Part shown: piece by piece, positions 31,934-39,900 of the stretch
How positions within the stretch are numbered: the first letter of the stretch is position 1
Layout of the letters: every line of letters begins with the position of its first letter
Origin: Zygaena filipendulae
Lineage: Eukaryota > Arthropoda > Insecta > Lepidoptera > Zygaenidae
Assembly (NCBI GenBank): GCA_907165275.2
Contig: OU015650.1
Span: forward strand, 14,166,001-14,230,000
Reading direction: 5' to 3'
DNA: 64,000 nucleotides
The notes under the pieces: generated by a model
Seen by the model: only the letters and a program-made list of their open reading frames with translations
The model's database searches: none
What the model was told of the DNA's origin: nothing
Position numbers and translations under genes: made by a program

Positions 31934-33225
31934 TATAATGATTATTGATGTAACCCGTGTGGTTGGGTCGCAGGCTGAAGAGCAGCACGTACCACGCGTA
32001 CGTGCCGGTGGCGACGCGCGCCGCGCAGGTGCCCGCCTTCTGCCGCGCCGTGTGCGCGCAGCTGCAGGCGTGCCCGAGCCTGTTCGGGCCGCGCGAGTAC
32101 CCCGAGCGCTGCCCCGACAACTGCCAGCAAGTCGACAAGTCCACGTTTCGTGAGTGCTCACTACCCACAATATGTCTTTATTCGTAGTCATGTTTGTGTT
32201 TAATATCGTCCTTTCTGTTAAAATCCCTCGTATGCTCGGGCGATATTCCTATGATTGCGTTATTTGTACCAATATTTGTGAAAAAATTTTAACTGTCGGG
32301 AGTCCCGTAAATATGTTTCATGCTCAGTTGTAACAAAATTCAATGTTAAAATCTACAACCGACCATTCCAGATAACGGAACGGAACGCCGCGGCCGACCC
32401 AAAGGCAGCCTCAACAACGGCAAACGGAAAAAGAAAAAAATCGCGCCCGAGAAGAAGGAGCAGCCGCCGTGCCAGGAGGCCGAGAGCAAGGACGGCGAGT
32501 CGCCGGCGAGCGAGCGCAGCGTGGGCTCCGTGCCGCCCTCCGCCCCGCCCTCCGCGCCGCCCTCCGCGCCGCCCTCCGCGCCGCCCTCCGCGCCGCCCAC
32601 GCGGCCCGCCTCGCGCGACAGCCTCGCGAGGCGCGACCACAAGCACGACGGCCACCCCAAGCTGGAGATGAAGACGCGCGGCGCCAAGCTGCCCAACTTC
32701 GCGCTACAGATGAAGCAGGCCCACTGGGACAAGAAGTCCATGGACACGATATACAACGCGAAGCACGCGACCAAGAAGAGAAAATCCCCCGACAGCCGCT
32801 CCGAGTCGAACGACAGCGCCAACTCGAGGGACGCCAAAAACATATCGGACGTGTCCGACTCGGAGGAGCCGGAGCTGAAGAAGCTCAAGTTCAACACGTA
32901 CGACCCCCTGCCGTCCGACAACGGCATGTTCGAGAAGGACGCGGCGGCGCCCTGGCTTGAAGCGAAGCTCAAACTGGCGCCCAACCCCATGGAGTGGTCC
33001 GTGGACGACGTGCACAGCTACCTGAGGAGCACCGCCGACTGCCGGCTCATCGCCGACCGCATGAGGAAGGAGGAGGTGGACGGCCACGCGCTCATCATGC
33101 TGGACTACCCGATCATAACGCGAATGCTCCACATGAAGCGAGAGTTCGCCGAGCAACTCTGCAAACACATCACCAAGTTGAGATGGCATTACATTGTAAA
33201 TTTTGAGGACAACAACGCCTTGTGA
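21600..33225 (+). CDS. Sfmbt: Polycomb-group protein Sfmbt (four MBT repeats, SLED, SAM)
   Basis: Chromatin protein: in flies Sfmbt partners Pho in PhoRC at Polycomb response elements, its MBT repeats bind low-methylated histone lysines, and its SAM domain contacts Scm. Seven coding exons: 21600-21671, 27395-27805, 28437-28559, 28823-28951, 29836-30716, 31974-32149, 32372-33225. All use GT..AG and join to 2646 bases (881 residues plus stop). MBT1 covers about 4-100 (DFWCV...HPLGWC), MBT2 108-215 (degenerate), MBT3 246-335 (YPIGWA), MBT4 340-432 (RFWCP...FPVGWC), and SLED about 465-595. An AT-hook-like RRGRPKGS follows at 603-610, then a Pro/Ser/Ala repeat at 652-673, and the SAM domain at about 804-870 (WSVDDVHSYLRS). 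Length and order match vertebrate SFMBT1 (about 870). The FCS zinc finger of fly Sfmbt is not visible. The start ATG has an in-frame extension of four codons back to a possible acceptor (CTTCAG, 21,587), so an upstream coding exon is not excluded. Confidence 0.93.
22385..22416. mobile_element. Palindromic insertion, copy 3
   Basis: CTCAGACGAAATAA, AAAG, TTATTTCGTCTGAA: 12-bp perfect arms CAGACGAAATAA/TTATTTCGTCTG. Same module as 8366 and 10,917. The flanks share TGTATA-like words (TGTGTATA before, TGTATACA after), a decayed duplication at best. Confidence 0.55.
22450..22660 (+). repeat. SINE-like repeat, diverged
   Basis: TATAGCTGTTTCCTGCGG, ATTCACCTTTGGTAATTTG, TCAGTAGATCCAAAAATTAC, ending AAAATATTAGTATATA. 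Lies in Sfmbt intron 1. Confidence 0.6.
22661..23627. other. Sfmbt intron 1 segment, nothing recognised
   Basis: AT-rich intronic DNA; no exon, repeat family or RNA recognised. Confidence 0.45.
23628..23825 (+). repeat. SINE-like repeat, full-length copy
   Basis: A good reference copy: ACTAGCTGTGTCCTGCGG, GGTAATTTCGGAGTTTCCGC, AAAAAGTACCCTATGTCC, CCCCTGACAATGTGCATGCC, AATCCGTCCAGCCGTTTTTG and the tail TATAATATTAGTAGGATT. About 198 bp. Confidence 0.85.
23826..24021 (-). repeat. SINE-like repeat, tail to tail with previous
   Basis: Reverse orientation: TTGTTACGATTTAACTCGAA, CGGAATTCCCGCGGGAACTC, CGCGGGTGAAACCGCGCGGG, ACAGC. With 23,628-23,825 it forms a loose inverted pair. Confidence 0.8.
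24262..24480 (+). repeat. SINE-like repeat, 3' part
   Basis: AGCTCCAGGCTAAGCTTAAT, GTGAAAACCGCATGACAATC, GTTCAGTAGATGCGGAGATT, GAACAGACAGACAGAAAAG. Same body type as 3630-3745 and 1450-1545. Confidence 0.6.
24487..24979. mobile_element. 493-bp foldback MITE in Sfmbt intron 1
   Basis: Terminal inverted repeats of about 44 bases: CACACCGGCAGAATTAGCGG at 24,487 and CCGCTAATTCTGCCGGTGTG ending at 24,979. TATA lies on both sides, suggesting a TA-type duplication. Inner arms remain similar (AATATACATCTTTT against AAAAGATGTATATT; TGTTGCAAATTAAAG against CTTTTATTTGCAACA), so nearly the whole unit can fold back. No frame. Confidence 0.85.
25030..25245 (-). repeat. SINE-like repeat, diverged
   Basis: GAACTACTGTATTAATTTC, AACGTTTCTGAGTAACATAG, CAGAATTGAGTTCCCTAGGG, ACGCAGGTAAAAG. 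Confidence 0.55.
25427..25570 (+). repeat. Retroelement tail ending in AAT repeats
   Basis: A short unique-looking stretch ends TTTTCTGAATAAATAATAAT and further AAT repeats, then poly(A), typical of a non-LTR tail; family unknown. Confidence 0.4.
25590..25760 (-). repeat. SINE-like repeat, degraded
   Basis: GCGCGACTGGAGCTACTGGA, CTGATTCTAAAAATTCCTTC, GTATTCCTGATTAAATTG, ATTTGCACGGGTATTTAAAC. Reverse orientation. Confidence 0.5.
26188..26508 (+). mobile_element. CRE-bearing MITE, copy B
   Basis: AACTAATTTTTATTTTTTAG, TCCGTCTTGTAGATTA, CGTAATCAAAAAATAACAG, ATTGAGTTGAAGTTTCG, two TGACGTCA (26,306-26,313 and 26,353-26,360), GACGGACTAATTAAAATTTT and GTCAACATCCCTAT. Confidence 0.8.
26525..26622 (-). 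repeat. MITE end plus SINE-like head fragment
   Basis: TTAATCTACAAGACGGACTA with AAAAATTAGTCAAATAG is a reversed terminal piece of the CRE MITE. It is followed by TATGCGGGTGAAACCGCGGG and GCACAGCTAG, the reversed head of the SINE-like family. Confidence 0.6.
26820..26900 (-). repeat. tRNA-like SINE fragment
   Basis: AGCCGGGATTCGAACCTGTT matches the inverted B box (T-loop) of a tRNA. A clear A box and cloverleaf are missing, so it is a SINE remnant and not a functional tRNA. Confidence 0.4.
27000..27365 (+). repeat. Two SINE-like fragments before Sfmbt exon 2
   Basis: Fragment 1 (to about 27,185) contains GGGCGAAATTTCTGTAGAAC, ATCTCGTGGTGATCGGTTGA, AAAGCGTAAAAACGTAACAA. Fragment 2 has AACCTCCCTCATGAATCGCT, GTGAAAACCGCATGAAAATC, AACCGGCAGACAGACGCGG. 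It ends about 30 bases before the exon 2 acceptor at 27,394. Confidence 0.6.
27395..27805 (+). CDS. Sfmbt: Sfmbt coding exon 2 (MBT1, start of MBT2)
   Basis: Residues 25-161. MBT1 core: DSDFWCVLSTTKVHPLGWC (72-89). The exon ends in DPYRYWIAT, the first strand of MBT2, at donor GTAAGT; phase 0 on both sides. Confidence 0.93.
28437..28559 (+). CDS. Sfmbt: Sfmbt coding exon 3 (MBT2)
   Basis: Residues 162-202, CENVGGRLLLRYDGS then QFWMFYSNP. The usual P-x-GWC end of an MBT unit is replaced by LSGFGF, as in vertebrate MBT2, which also departs from consensus. Acceptor TTTGTAG, donor GTGAGT, phase 0. Confidence 0.92.
28680..28772 (-). repeat. SINE-like head fragment next to Sfmbt exon 4
   Basis: GAGGTACTTTATCCCGAAAT, TTCCGCGGGAACACCGAAAT, GAACGCAGGTGAAACC. 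It ends about 50 bases before the exon 4 acceptor, so it takes up a good part of this 263-base intron. Confidence 0.7.
28823..28951 (+). CDS. Sfmbt: Sfmbt coding exon 4 (MBT2-MBT3 linker)
   Basis: Residues 203-245, SPWQFKYPGKVNKFSCKNK then EEAIKEPTPPDLFQ. Acceptor GTGCCCAG, donor GTGAGG, phase 0. Confidence 0.9.
28952..29835. other. Sfmbt intron 4
   Basis: AT-rich intron with no recognised repeat family. The open frame that runs from 29,707 into exon 5 lacks conserved residues before the acceptor at 29,835 and is treated as intronic. Confidence 0.6.
29836..30716 (+). CDS. Sfmbt: Sfmbt coding exon 5 (MBT3, MBT4, SLED start)
   Basis: Residues 246-539. MBT3 has CIYPIGWA (313-320), MBT4 has RFWCPQTSDLLFPVGWC (406-422). 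An alanine-proline linker (about 433-449) precedes the SLED domain, which starts near WCDKIYFNYKCYAGP. The donor is GTGAGT at 30,717. Reading through gives an immediate TGA, which supports the splice. Confidence 0.93.
31848..31890 (+). repeat. Non-LTR 3' fragment, copy 2
   Basis: GGTTTCCACACAAGCTTATA and GCTTAGTGTGAGATCAAGT, matching 21,131-21,200. Confidence 0.55.
31899..31931 (+). repeat. TG dinucleotide microsatellite
   Basis: About 16 TG units, 42 bases before the exon 6 acceptor of Sfmbt. Confidence 0.85.
31974..32149 (+). CDS. Sfmbt: Sfmbt coding exon 6 (SLED end)
   Basis: Residues 539-598. It completes the SLED domain with cysteine-rich FCRAVC, ACPSLFGPREY and RCPDNC, the typical end of the domain in SFMBT and Scm proteins. 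Its first base completes Lys539; donor GTGAGT at 32,150. Confidence 0.92.
32372..33225 (+). CDS. Sfmbt: Sfmbt coding exon 7 (disordered linker, SAM)
   Basis: Residues 598-881 and TGA. Basic, AT-hook-like start (RRGRPKGS), then a 12-base coding repeat giving PPSA units, a charged nuclear-localisation-like stretch (ATKKRKSP), and the SAM domain at the C-terminus (WSVDDV... to about RWHY). Confidence 0.92.
32533..32598 (+). repeat. 12-bp coding minisatellite (PPSA repeat)
   Basis: About five near-exact copies of CCGCCCTCCGCG within Sfmbt exon 7, keeping frame. Probably variable in length between individuals. Confidence 0.8.
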
Positions 33226-33268
33226 TAATTGTTTTAATTAAATTAATGTTCCTTTATTGTCTAGTCCA

Positions 33269-33274
33269 AAATAA
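33269..33274 (+). promoter_or_regulatory. Poly(A) signal of Sfmbt
   Basis: AATAAA about 45 bases after the stop. On the opposite strand TTTATT at about 33,252 gives AATAAA for the convergent gene. Confidence 0.6.
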
Positions 33275-33347
33275 AAATTATATTGTTTCTCATAAATGTT
33301 ATATTTTCACTAGAAAATTTCGTAACAACTTTATCATCATCGTACAT

Positions 33348-34480
33348 TCAAACGATTGAGCTCCTGCGGAGTTTTCTGCAAATATAACTGCAAAATTTAG
33401 CTATAAAAGATCGGTTGCGGGTGTCGTCGTCGTCACTATTATAGACGAAGTCTTCGTTTAAATAAATATTTTTCTTTGCACAAGAATTCCTCACGGGTAT
33501 TTCTCGGTCGGATTCCTGACATTGGTGTTTTAGCTTTGAATATTGTAACATTTCTATCTTTTTGGCTGCGATCTTCTCAAGATTTTCCGCAGACGCAACA
33601 GTGCGTTTGACGTTTTCGCCACATTTCGCCTCACCGATGTGGACTTCCGACATTAAATGACGATCATTAAGTTTCATATCGTCATACAGAATACGATAGT
33701 TGAAACATTCCTCTCTCTTTGAGTTTTCTTCACTAGTATAATCATTCGCTTTGGATATAAAGTTTCCACATTTTGCTATTTTATAAGAATTCACTATAGA
33801 ATGTAGTTTACCCAACAGCTGCCCACTCGTCGGTGCCAATGTTTCAACATCACTTCTATCACTCGCATTCTCGATCGCTTCTTTATCGTACGTCATAAAC
33901 ATTTCTGTAGATTTAGTTTTCTCAGTCGATTCTGATGTGATTATACTTTGTATCATGTCCTTTATGAAATTCTCCATTTCCACGATGGAGTTCTGTTCGA
34001 TGTTAGCTAGAATTTCGTGAAACTTTCTCTTGTACTGTTCAAAATCGCGCATGTTGTTGTAGAAATTATCAAAGATCTCTTGTACGGTCGTTCTGAAAAG
34101 TTTGACGCTCGAATCTAGGCTGACGATACTGACGTTTGTTTTTATTTCTCGCGATATGTTGTTGTATACTTTCATTTCCAAACGGTCCAAATCGGAATCG
34201 GTGATGGATACTTTGTTGGCGTCTCCATTACCGGAGTCCTGCGAGCTTTCAGAGTTCTCTTTGACCGGTATCTCGTCGAGTTCGTACCTCTTATAATAAT
34301 CTATGTTAGACGATTGTGATACCTGCAGTTCGCCGAGGTCATAACACTTTATATTGGTCGAATCGCCAGAGAGAAGGTTCACGTCAGATTTCCAGTAAAG
34401 CTCGTAAGCAACTTCTTCTTTGGAAGAGTTATCGTTACAAAAACTATGGCGAAGTCTTAAATTTGTTCCTTTATTGTTAC
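33348..34480 (-). CDS. Unrecognised protein, terminal exon
   Basis: A - strand frame open for about 377 codons (a TAA interrupts it eleven codons above the proposed acceptor) in AT-rich DNA, ending KLRRSSIV at a TGA (33,348-33,350). I do not recognise the family. The protein is acidic and serine-rich at the N-terminal side (VKENSESSQDSGNGDANK), then has a likely helical stretch (LFRTTVQEIFDNFYNNMRDF to EILANIEQNS) that could be coiled coil, and a basic C-terminal cluster (FCSYICRKLRRSS). No ATG lies near the 5' end and a possible acceptor (GGTTTTAG) precedes position 34,480, so this is probably the last exon of a spliced gene whose 5' exons I could not find. The alternative is a start at an internal Met (about 70 codons into the stretch that opens DVNLLSGDS). 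It is convergent with Sfmbt, stop to stop 122 bases. Confidence 0.6.
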
Positions 34481-36733
34481 CTAAAACCAGTAAATATTTC
34501 GTAATTTAACGTTTCATCTGAGGTAGGAAGGTTATTACTGATAGCTACGTAGGTAAATTATGAAGGGAAAAGGTTTGTTAGTCTTGAGGGTTCAGTTGTC
34601 TTGTGAACCGGACTATGAAAAAAAAATTTTTTCCTTAGTAGGTACCTACAGTTGACTGGGCTACGGATGGTTTTTCCCGTTGTCCGCTTGAGCGGACCAC
34701 AGAAGATTATGCCTTTTAACCTCAGAAGAGTTCCTGAGGAAGTCCCGAATTTCACGCCGAACCATTTAGTATTAGAGTTACGACGTTACGAGTAATTTAG
34801 GTCATCAAAAAGGACATAGGGTAATTTTACTCATTTCGATACAATGAGTTCCTAAGGGAATTTCGAAACTGACGCTGCAGAAGAACAGCTTATAAAGTAC
34901 CTATATTATATAACTTTATTATTACACTTACTCATTGTTTTTCCTTGATGCTGGATAAAAAAAAACTAAAGAAGCAGATCACCTAAAAAATAAAATATGT
35001 AAGTATATAGGTATGTAATTCTTTGACTAATAAGATGAATTAATTATTACCTATATTTTTTTAAACATGCACGACGACGTGGTGCAATAGGCGGACTTAA
35101 TGCCACAATGGCATTCTCTGCCATAACGAGTGTAGAAAGTAGGTAGGTACCAACTTGGGAGAAAAGTACCTATCCAAGGCGTTTAATAGTCGCAGCCTAC
35201 CTCTTTACTGAAGGAAAACAGACGCGCAGATTAAGTACCTATGTAAATTAATGAAAGCCTTTGTGCGACAGACGTTGAGAACTTCTCTAATAACACCATT
35301 CTGCTAGTACCTACTTCTGTCGATAGACCTACACAAAGGATTATAGTAGGGACCTACTCAAAGTAAAAATGTATCTAGAAGTTGCACTTACTATAGTTAG
35401 TAACGGAGATGAACTACCTATATTATCATAAGTTGAAAAAATAGAATCTATTAGGGTAATAGTGTGTTAACTTACAAGTAATAATTAAATTTGGGTATTA
35501 TAAACACTTAATAGGTATTACCAAAAAATAAAAATATATGTGAAGTCGTCGGTCAACAACGACAAATTATTTCAAAGTTTGATGAAGGTTCGTTATATTT
35601 GAAATGATGCAGTTCTATACTCTATAAACTCTAAATGCTATTTTATACAGAAATTACAAATTGTGTATCTGAATAATGAGGAGGAGAAATAAATGAAAGA
35701 AATAAATATTGCAAAAATAATTTCATTTTATGTGGAGTGTAGAGTGCGCAATTTCACGTTTAAAAAGATCGGATGGAATTCATATAAATGACGGTAATAA
35801 CGTATTATGGGAAATTTTAATATTGGACTGGTAACACTGTATAAAGTTTTTTTTGTTTCTAGCCATGGATACAAGTTTCTTATTCAGTAGCCAGTTAAAA
35901 GCCAAAGTGTTTCCAAATCAGCTAGTTAAAAGCCAAAATGGTCCTAATCTACGATGCTTTTCAGCTTTTTAGTGTCTTTTCGTTTTTAGTCTTATTGTGA
36001 TGAATGTGATGTCCAGAATCATAATTTAACACATAACAAAAGTTTTTTGATTTACGATTCAGTTACAGAACAATTCAAAAAGGTATTCATAAAGATTATA
36101 GGATAGACCTTAAAAATATCATGTGTGGTATAAAGTATAAAAAGTGTTATATCTATAAAAATAATGCATTATGCAGTTTTAAATTCGTAATTTTTACAAA
36201 TTATGTATTTGCGCTATGAAATATGGAATCAAGCAAGTGTATTTTTTGGTCATTTTTAAGTTTAGATAAATATAAAATACCTATGGTCTATTTTTAAAGA
36301 GTTGAGTTGGTAATACTACCTTCTGCAAGTTGCAACTCGAATGAACGACAGCTACGAACTACGATTTTTAAGACCCCGCCTATAAATTGTTAAATAAATT
36401 TTGCTGGTTTATCGCAATGAAATTGTTATAAAAATAGATACTAGGTAATATCTAGCTATGTTTGATTTAATATATTTAAATGATTTCACTTACTGATTGT
36501 ATTACCGTTTTTCTTTTTGTATCTTATTGATTTGTAATGTATTGTGACAAAAAGTGTTAATCGGCTGTTTGATCGGCTGCGTATAACTGTAGTTTTGCTT
36601 GTGAATTGTTTGTTAAAAGTGCAGTCAGAGATGGTGATAAAGTTTCGATTGGTTTTTCAAAGTTTTGTGTCATAACCGAGCATTAATTTAGTTCATTGTA
36701 TGTTACTATTAATAGTGGGTGTTGTCATTGCAG
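34481..36733. other. Intergenic between the unknown gene and Nrg
   Basis: Holds degraded SINE-like remnants (34,700-34,890), a reversed retroelement tail around 35,085-35,150 (GGACTTAATGCCACAATGGC; + strand relative at 42,130-42,210), then AT-rich DNA. Missing 5' exons of the - strand gene should lie here but I cannot identify any. Confidence 0.45.
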
Positions 36734-36854
36734 ACTGGGCAAGCTAGCTTTATTCGGATTAGGTCATCGCGCCGAGTGCTTGGGACATGTGTGCCGGTGA
36801 AATGTGTTTAACTGCCGATGTCTAAAGTAGTTTGTTTCGTTTCTTGCTAGATCA

Positions 36855-36930
36855 ATGAGGCAGCCAACAATGATGGATGCAAGTAAATTCGTTTGCTTGC
36901 TGGCCATCGTATCGCAGGCGGCGGCGTTGT
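36855..36930 (+). CDS. Nrg: Nrg coding exon 1 (signal peptide)
   Basis: Start M-R-Q-P-T-M-M-D; two further in-frame Met codons follow at residues 6 and 7, and any could start, since the hydrophobic core comes after them. Donor GTATGT at 36,931. Upstream, candidate acceptors end at 36,733 and 36,850, so the 5' UTR is probably spliced. Confidence 0.8.
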
Positions 36931-39900
36931 GTATGTATTGTTTACTCTATAAAAGTCTTATTAGAAGTGCAATGTTCTGTTTATATAGTCTAGCAAATTA
37001 GAGTGAATACCAAAAATTTCTAGGGCTTAACATAAAATAGCCCTAGGTACATAAAAATATCATATTTGTTCCATATATATTCAATTCTTTAGCAATCACT
37101 TATGTAGTCCTTGCCTAAAAACATTGACAAGTTGTTTTCGTGAAGTCAATAATTAAAATGTATGAAAAGAGTTTTATATTTAGTATTTAAGTTCTGCATA
37201 CTTACAAAGCCCTAAAATAAATACTTTCTTGTCTTATTGGTCTCAGAAATAGTTTAAAACCAACCTTGTTGTAGAGGATTACTTATAGACATAATCACCT
37301 TGTTAATGCCAGAATAAAATTGATAAAATGTTATTTTATTCTATTTAATAGAATAGAAATTCTACCTTGTGAATTCTAGAGTAAAGCACAGATTAATTCT
37401 ATTTGCAAATACAATAAAAGTTCATGACAATAGAGATAAATTGGAACAAAATCAGTCTAGCCTGGAGGTAAATACAGTATGTTTACCTAGAAGAGCTTTT
37501 CTATTTGCTCTCGTTAAAAAGCTTCCATGCTGTACCTACTCAGGTTATAAGAGAACACAAGGCATGTAGTGCAATTTTTAGGTAGGCTGCTAGGATATGG
37601 TGATAAATAAATTTTACTCAATTACTATATTAAAATAAATAAAATAATGAGTAAAATAGAATGAGATCATCTGTATGTTCAGTTATATAAAAATGAATCT
37701 CTATTTTCCTTGGTCACAGCATCAGGCGTGAACGGCTGGACCAATTACAATGATTCTTTTTTTGTTGTTTTTGTTATTATAAGAAGAAGAAGAATAAAAG
37801 GAGTTTGGAGTTTCTGTAACTCACGCGGGTGAAACCGCAGGGCGCAGCTAAAATTTTTTCCATGACTGGGAAATGAGTATGATGATCAACTAGTTTTCTA
37901 TCTTATTAGTGACATCACCCCCTCGGATCGTAAAGCAGCCACCAATTGAGCAGCTATTCCAAGTGGCTCAGGCCGGAGAGGTCTCCAAGCCATTCATCAT
38001 TGAGTGTGAGGCCGAAGGAGAGCCAGCACCAAGGTGAGTGTTATCTATAGTTAGCTCATCAAACCCAAAGTCACATGTTATTGTCTTTTCAGTCACCACA
38101 CCTTGTACACTACAGTTAATCTACTCAGCATAAACCATCTAGAATAAACAATGGTTCAATTATGAGAACGTGATTGTCCATGACCGAGAAGGTCAAGATT
38201 ATTATAGGAAAATTTATGATATAAACAGGTTGTCCATTTCCGGCGCCCGAGCCAGAGCGCACCACAGCGACGAGCATTTCCGTCATGTTCCGTAATTTAA
38301 GCTCCGTGCCGCCGCGCCTTTTGTCGACGAAGTTTCGTATAAAATGTATAACAGGCGGATTTTTGAGCCTTGTGTGAATTTGCAATGTGGCCCGGCCCGG
38401 CCCAACCGATTCTTGGTAAGAGTCCCGTGAGATTGAGATTGAGAGTGAGATGATTGATGTTTAACAATGGACCTCAGTCGTTACTCGTTAATCTTTTAGG
38501 AGTGTACACTGGATCCGTCTCTGCTCTTATGTAGCGCGCGTTCCATGCGGGCTTCCTTGTCGTCCGTTCATGATAATTTATCTTTTACATCGTATCATAA
38601 ATTAAATAAGGTAAACTGTAATCCACGGCCATTGTTTCCATTAAAATTCAAACTCGATCCATCAACGTCTCCGGATTATTATGAGTGTTGTTATGTTATG
38701 TCTGTTAAAATCTACTGTTTTGTCTTTCCAAACCTCTTTTTCAAAACTGATCTCTTCATTCCTTAGTGTCGTCACCTGACGACAGACGCGACAAAATTAA
38801 TTGCGTTTTTAATTTGCAATGTGACCCGATCGGAACGAGTTACCGCGACAATAATAATAGATACACGTTATCTTTACATCCTATTAAACTTGATATATCA
38901 ACATACGGGATATTTTCACCTCAGTAGGTATCTACATCATATAGCAGTCGAGATGACCCGAAATTCGTTCAGGTAAAATGTTTATACCTGAGTAATATTA
39001 TGGATAAATAGATCATTGCCCTTTGCCCATCCCTTTAATAATTTTTTTTTGTATATTTATGATTATACTAGCTGACCCCCAAGGTTTTGCCTGCGGTAAT
39101 TTCGGAGCTCCCGCGGGAATTTCGGGATTAACTATGCTTATAGACCTTCCTCATGGATCGATCTATCTATTGATGGAAATCGCATGAAAATCTGTTCAGT
39201 AGATCGTTTTTGAGTTTATCGTGAAGGAGGGCGGTCGGTGGAGTGAATGACAACACGCTTGTTCGGTTGACAACTAATTTCTCTTTATTAAAATAAGCAC
39301 TTAACAATATATAGTCACTCACACACACACGTTACACGTCTTAACACTAGCAAATATCGACTTAACTTATAATAACTCCTTACAAGATACACAGACGAAT
39401 TCCGGGATAGAAACTACCCTTTGTCCTTTTCGGTATTGATCGGTTGGATAGTTAAAGCGTGAAAGCGTAACAAACAAACAAATAAATAAACACATGACAT
39501 ATTATATGGGTTATAACAGAACTCGTCTTTATGCTGTGAACGGTTGAAGAGATTCCAATACCAGTCGTTCTAGCTTGTATAGGTACCTGTTTGTCTTGGC
39601 TACCGATATCATTGCAAGGAAGGGACGGGTCCCTTCCTTGCAATGCTGAGGAGCAAGTAATGTGAGACCTTAATCCACTTACCGTCTAGACGTTCGTCGT
39701 CGACGTAGCTCAAATCACGTCGACTTTATAATCTATAATAATGATATTATATAGAGATTTTTTTTATTGTTTGTTTGTAATAGATAAACTCAAAAACTAC
39801 CCAACCGAGTCCCATAGAGCAACTTTTAAAGACCGCGTATTTGCTTTTTGACCAGAGGAAGAAAAAACTTAATAGCTATCTCAGTGATTTCAATTCTTAT

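Larger units (their letters stand above)
30717..31973. other. Sfmbt intron 5
   Basis: Contains a GACAGCGAGCTGACAG repeat fragment (about 31,020-31,085; an inverted relative is at 62,565-62,600), a non-LTR 3' fragment at 31,848-31,890 and a TG microsatellite. The middle (31,100-31,840) holds nothing I recognise. Confidence 0.55.

Noticed and set aside
38125..38385. 86-codon - strand frame in Nrg intron 2
   Set aside because: Considered as a gene or transposase fragment, but there is no recognisable domain and it is better explained by the local GC-rich island.
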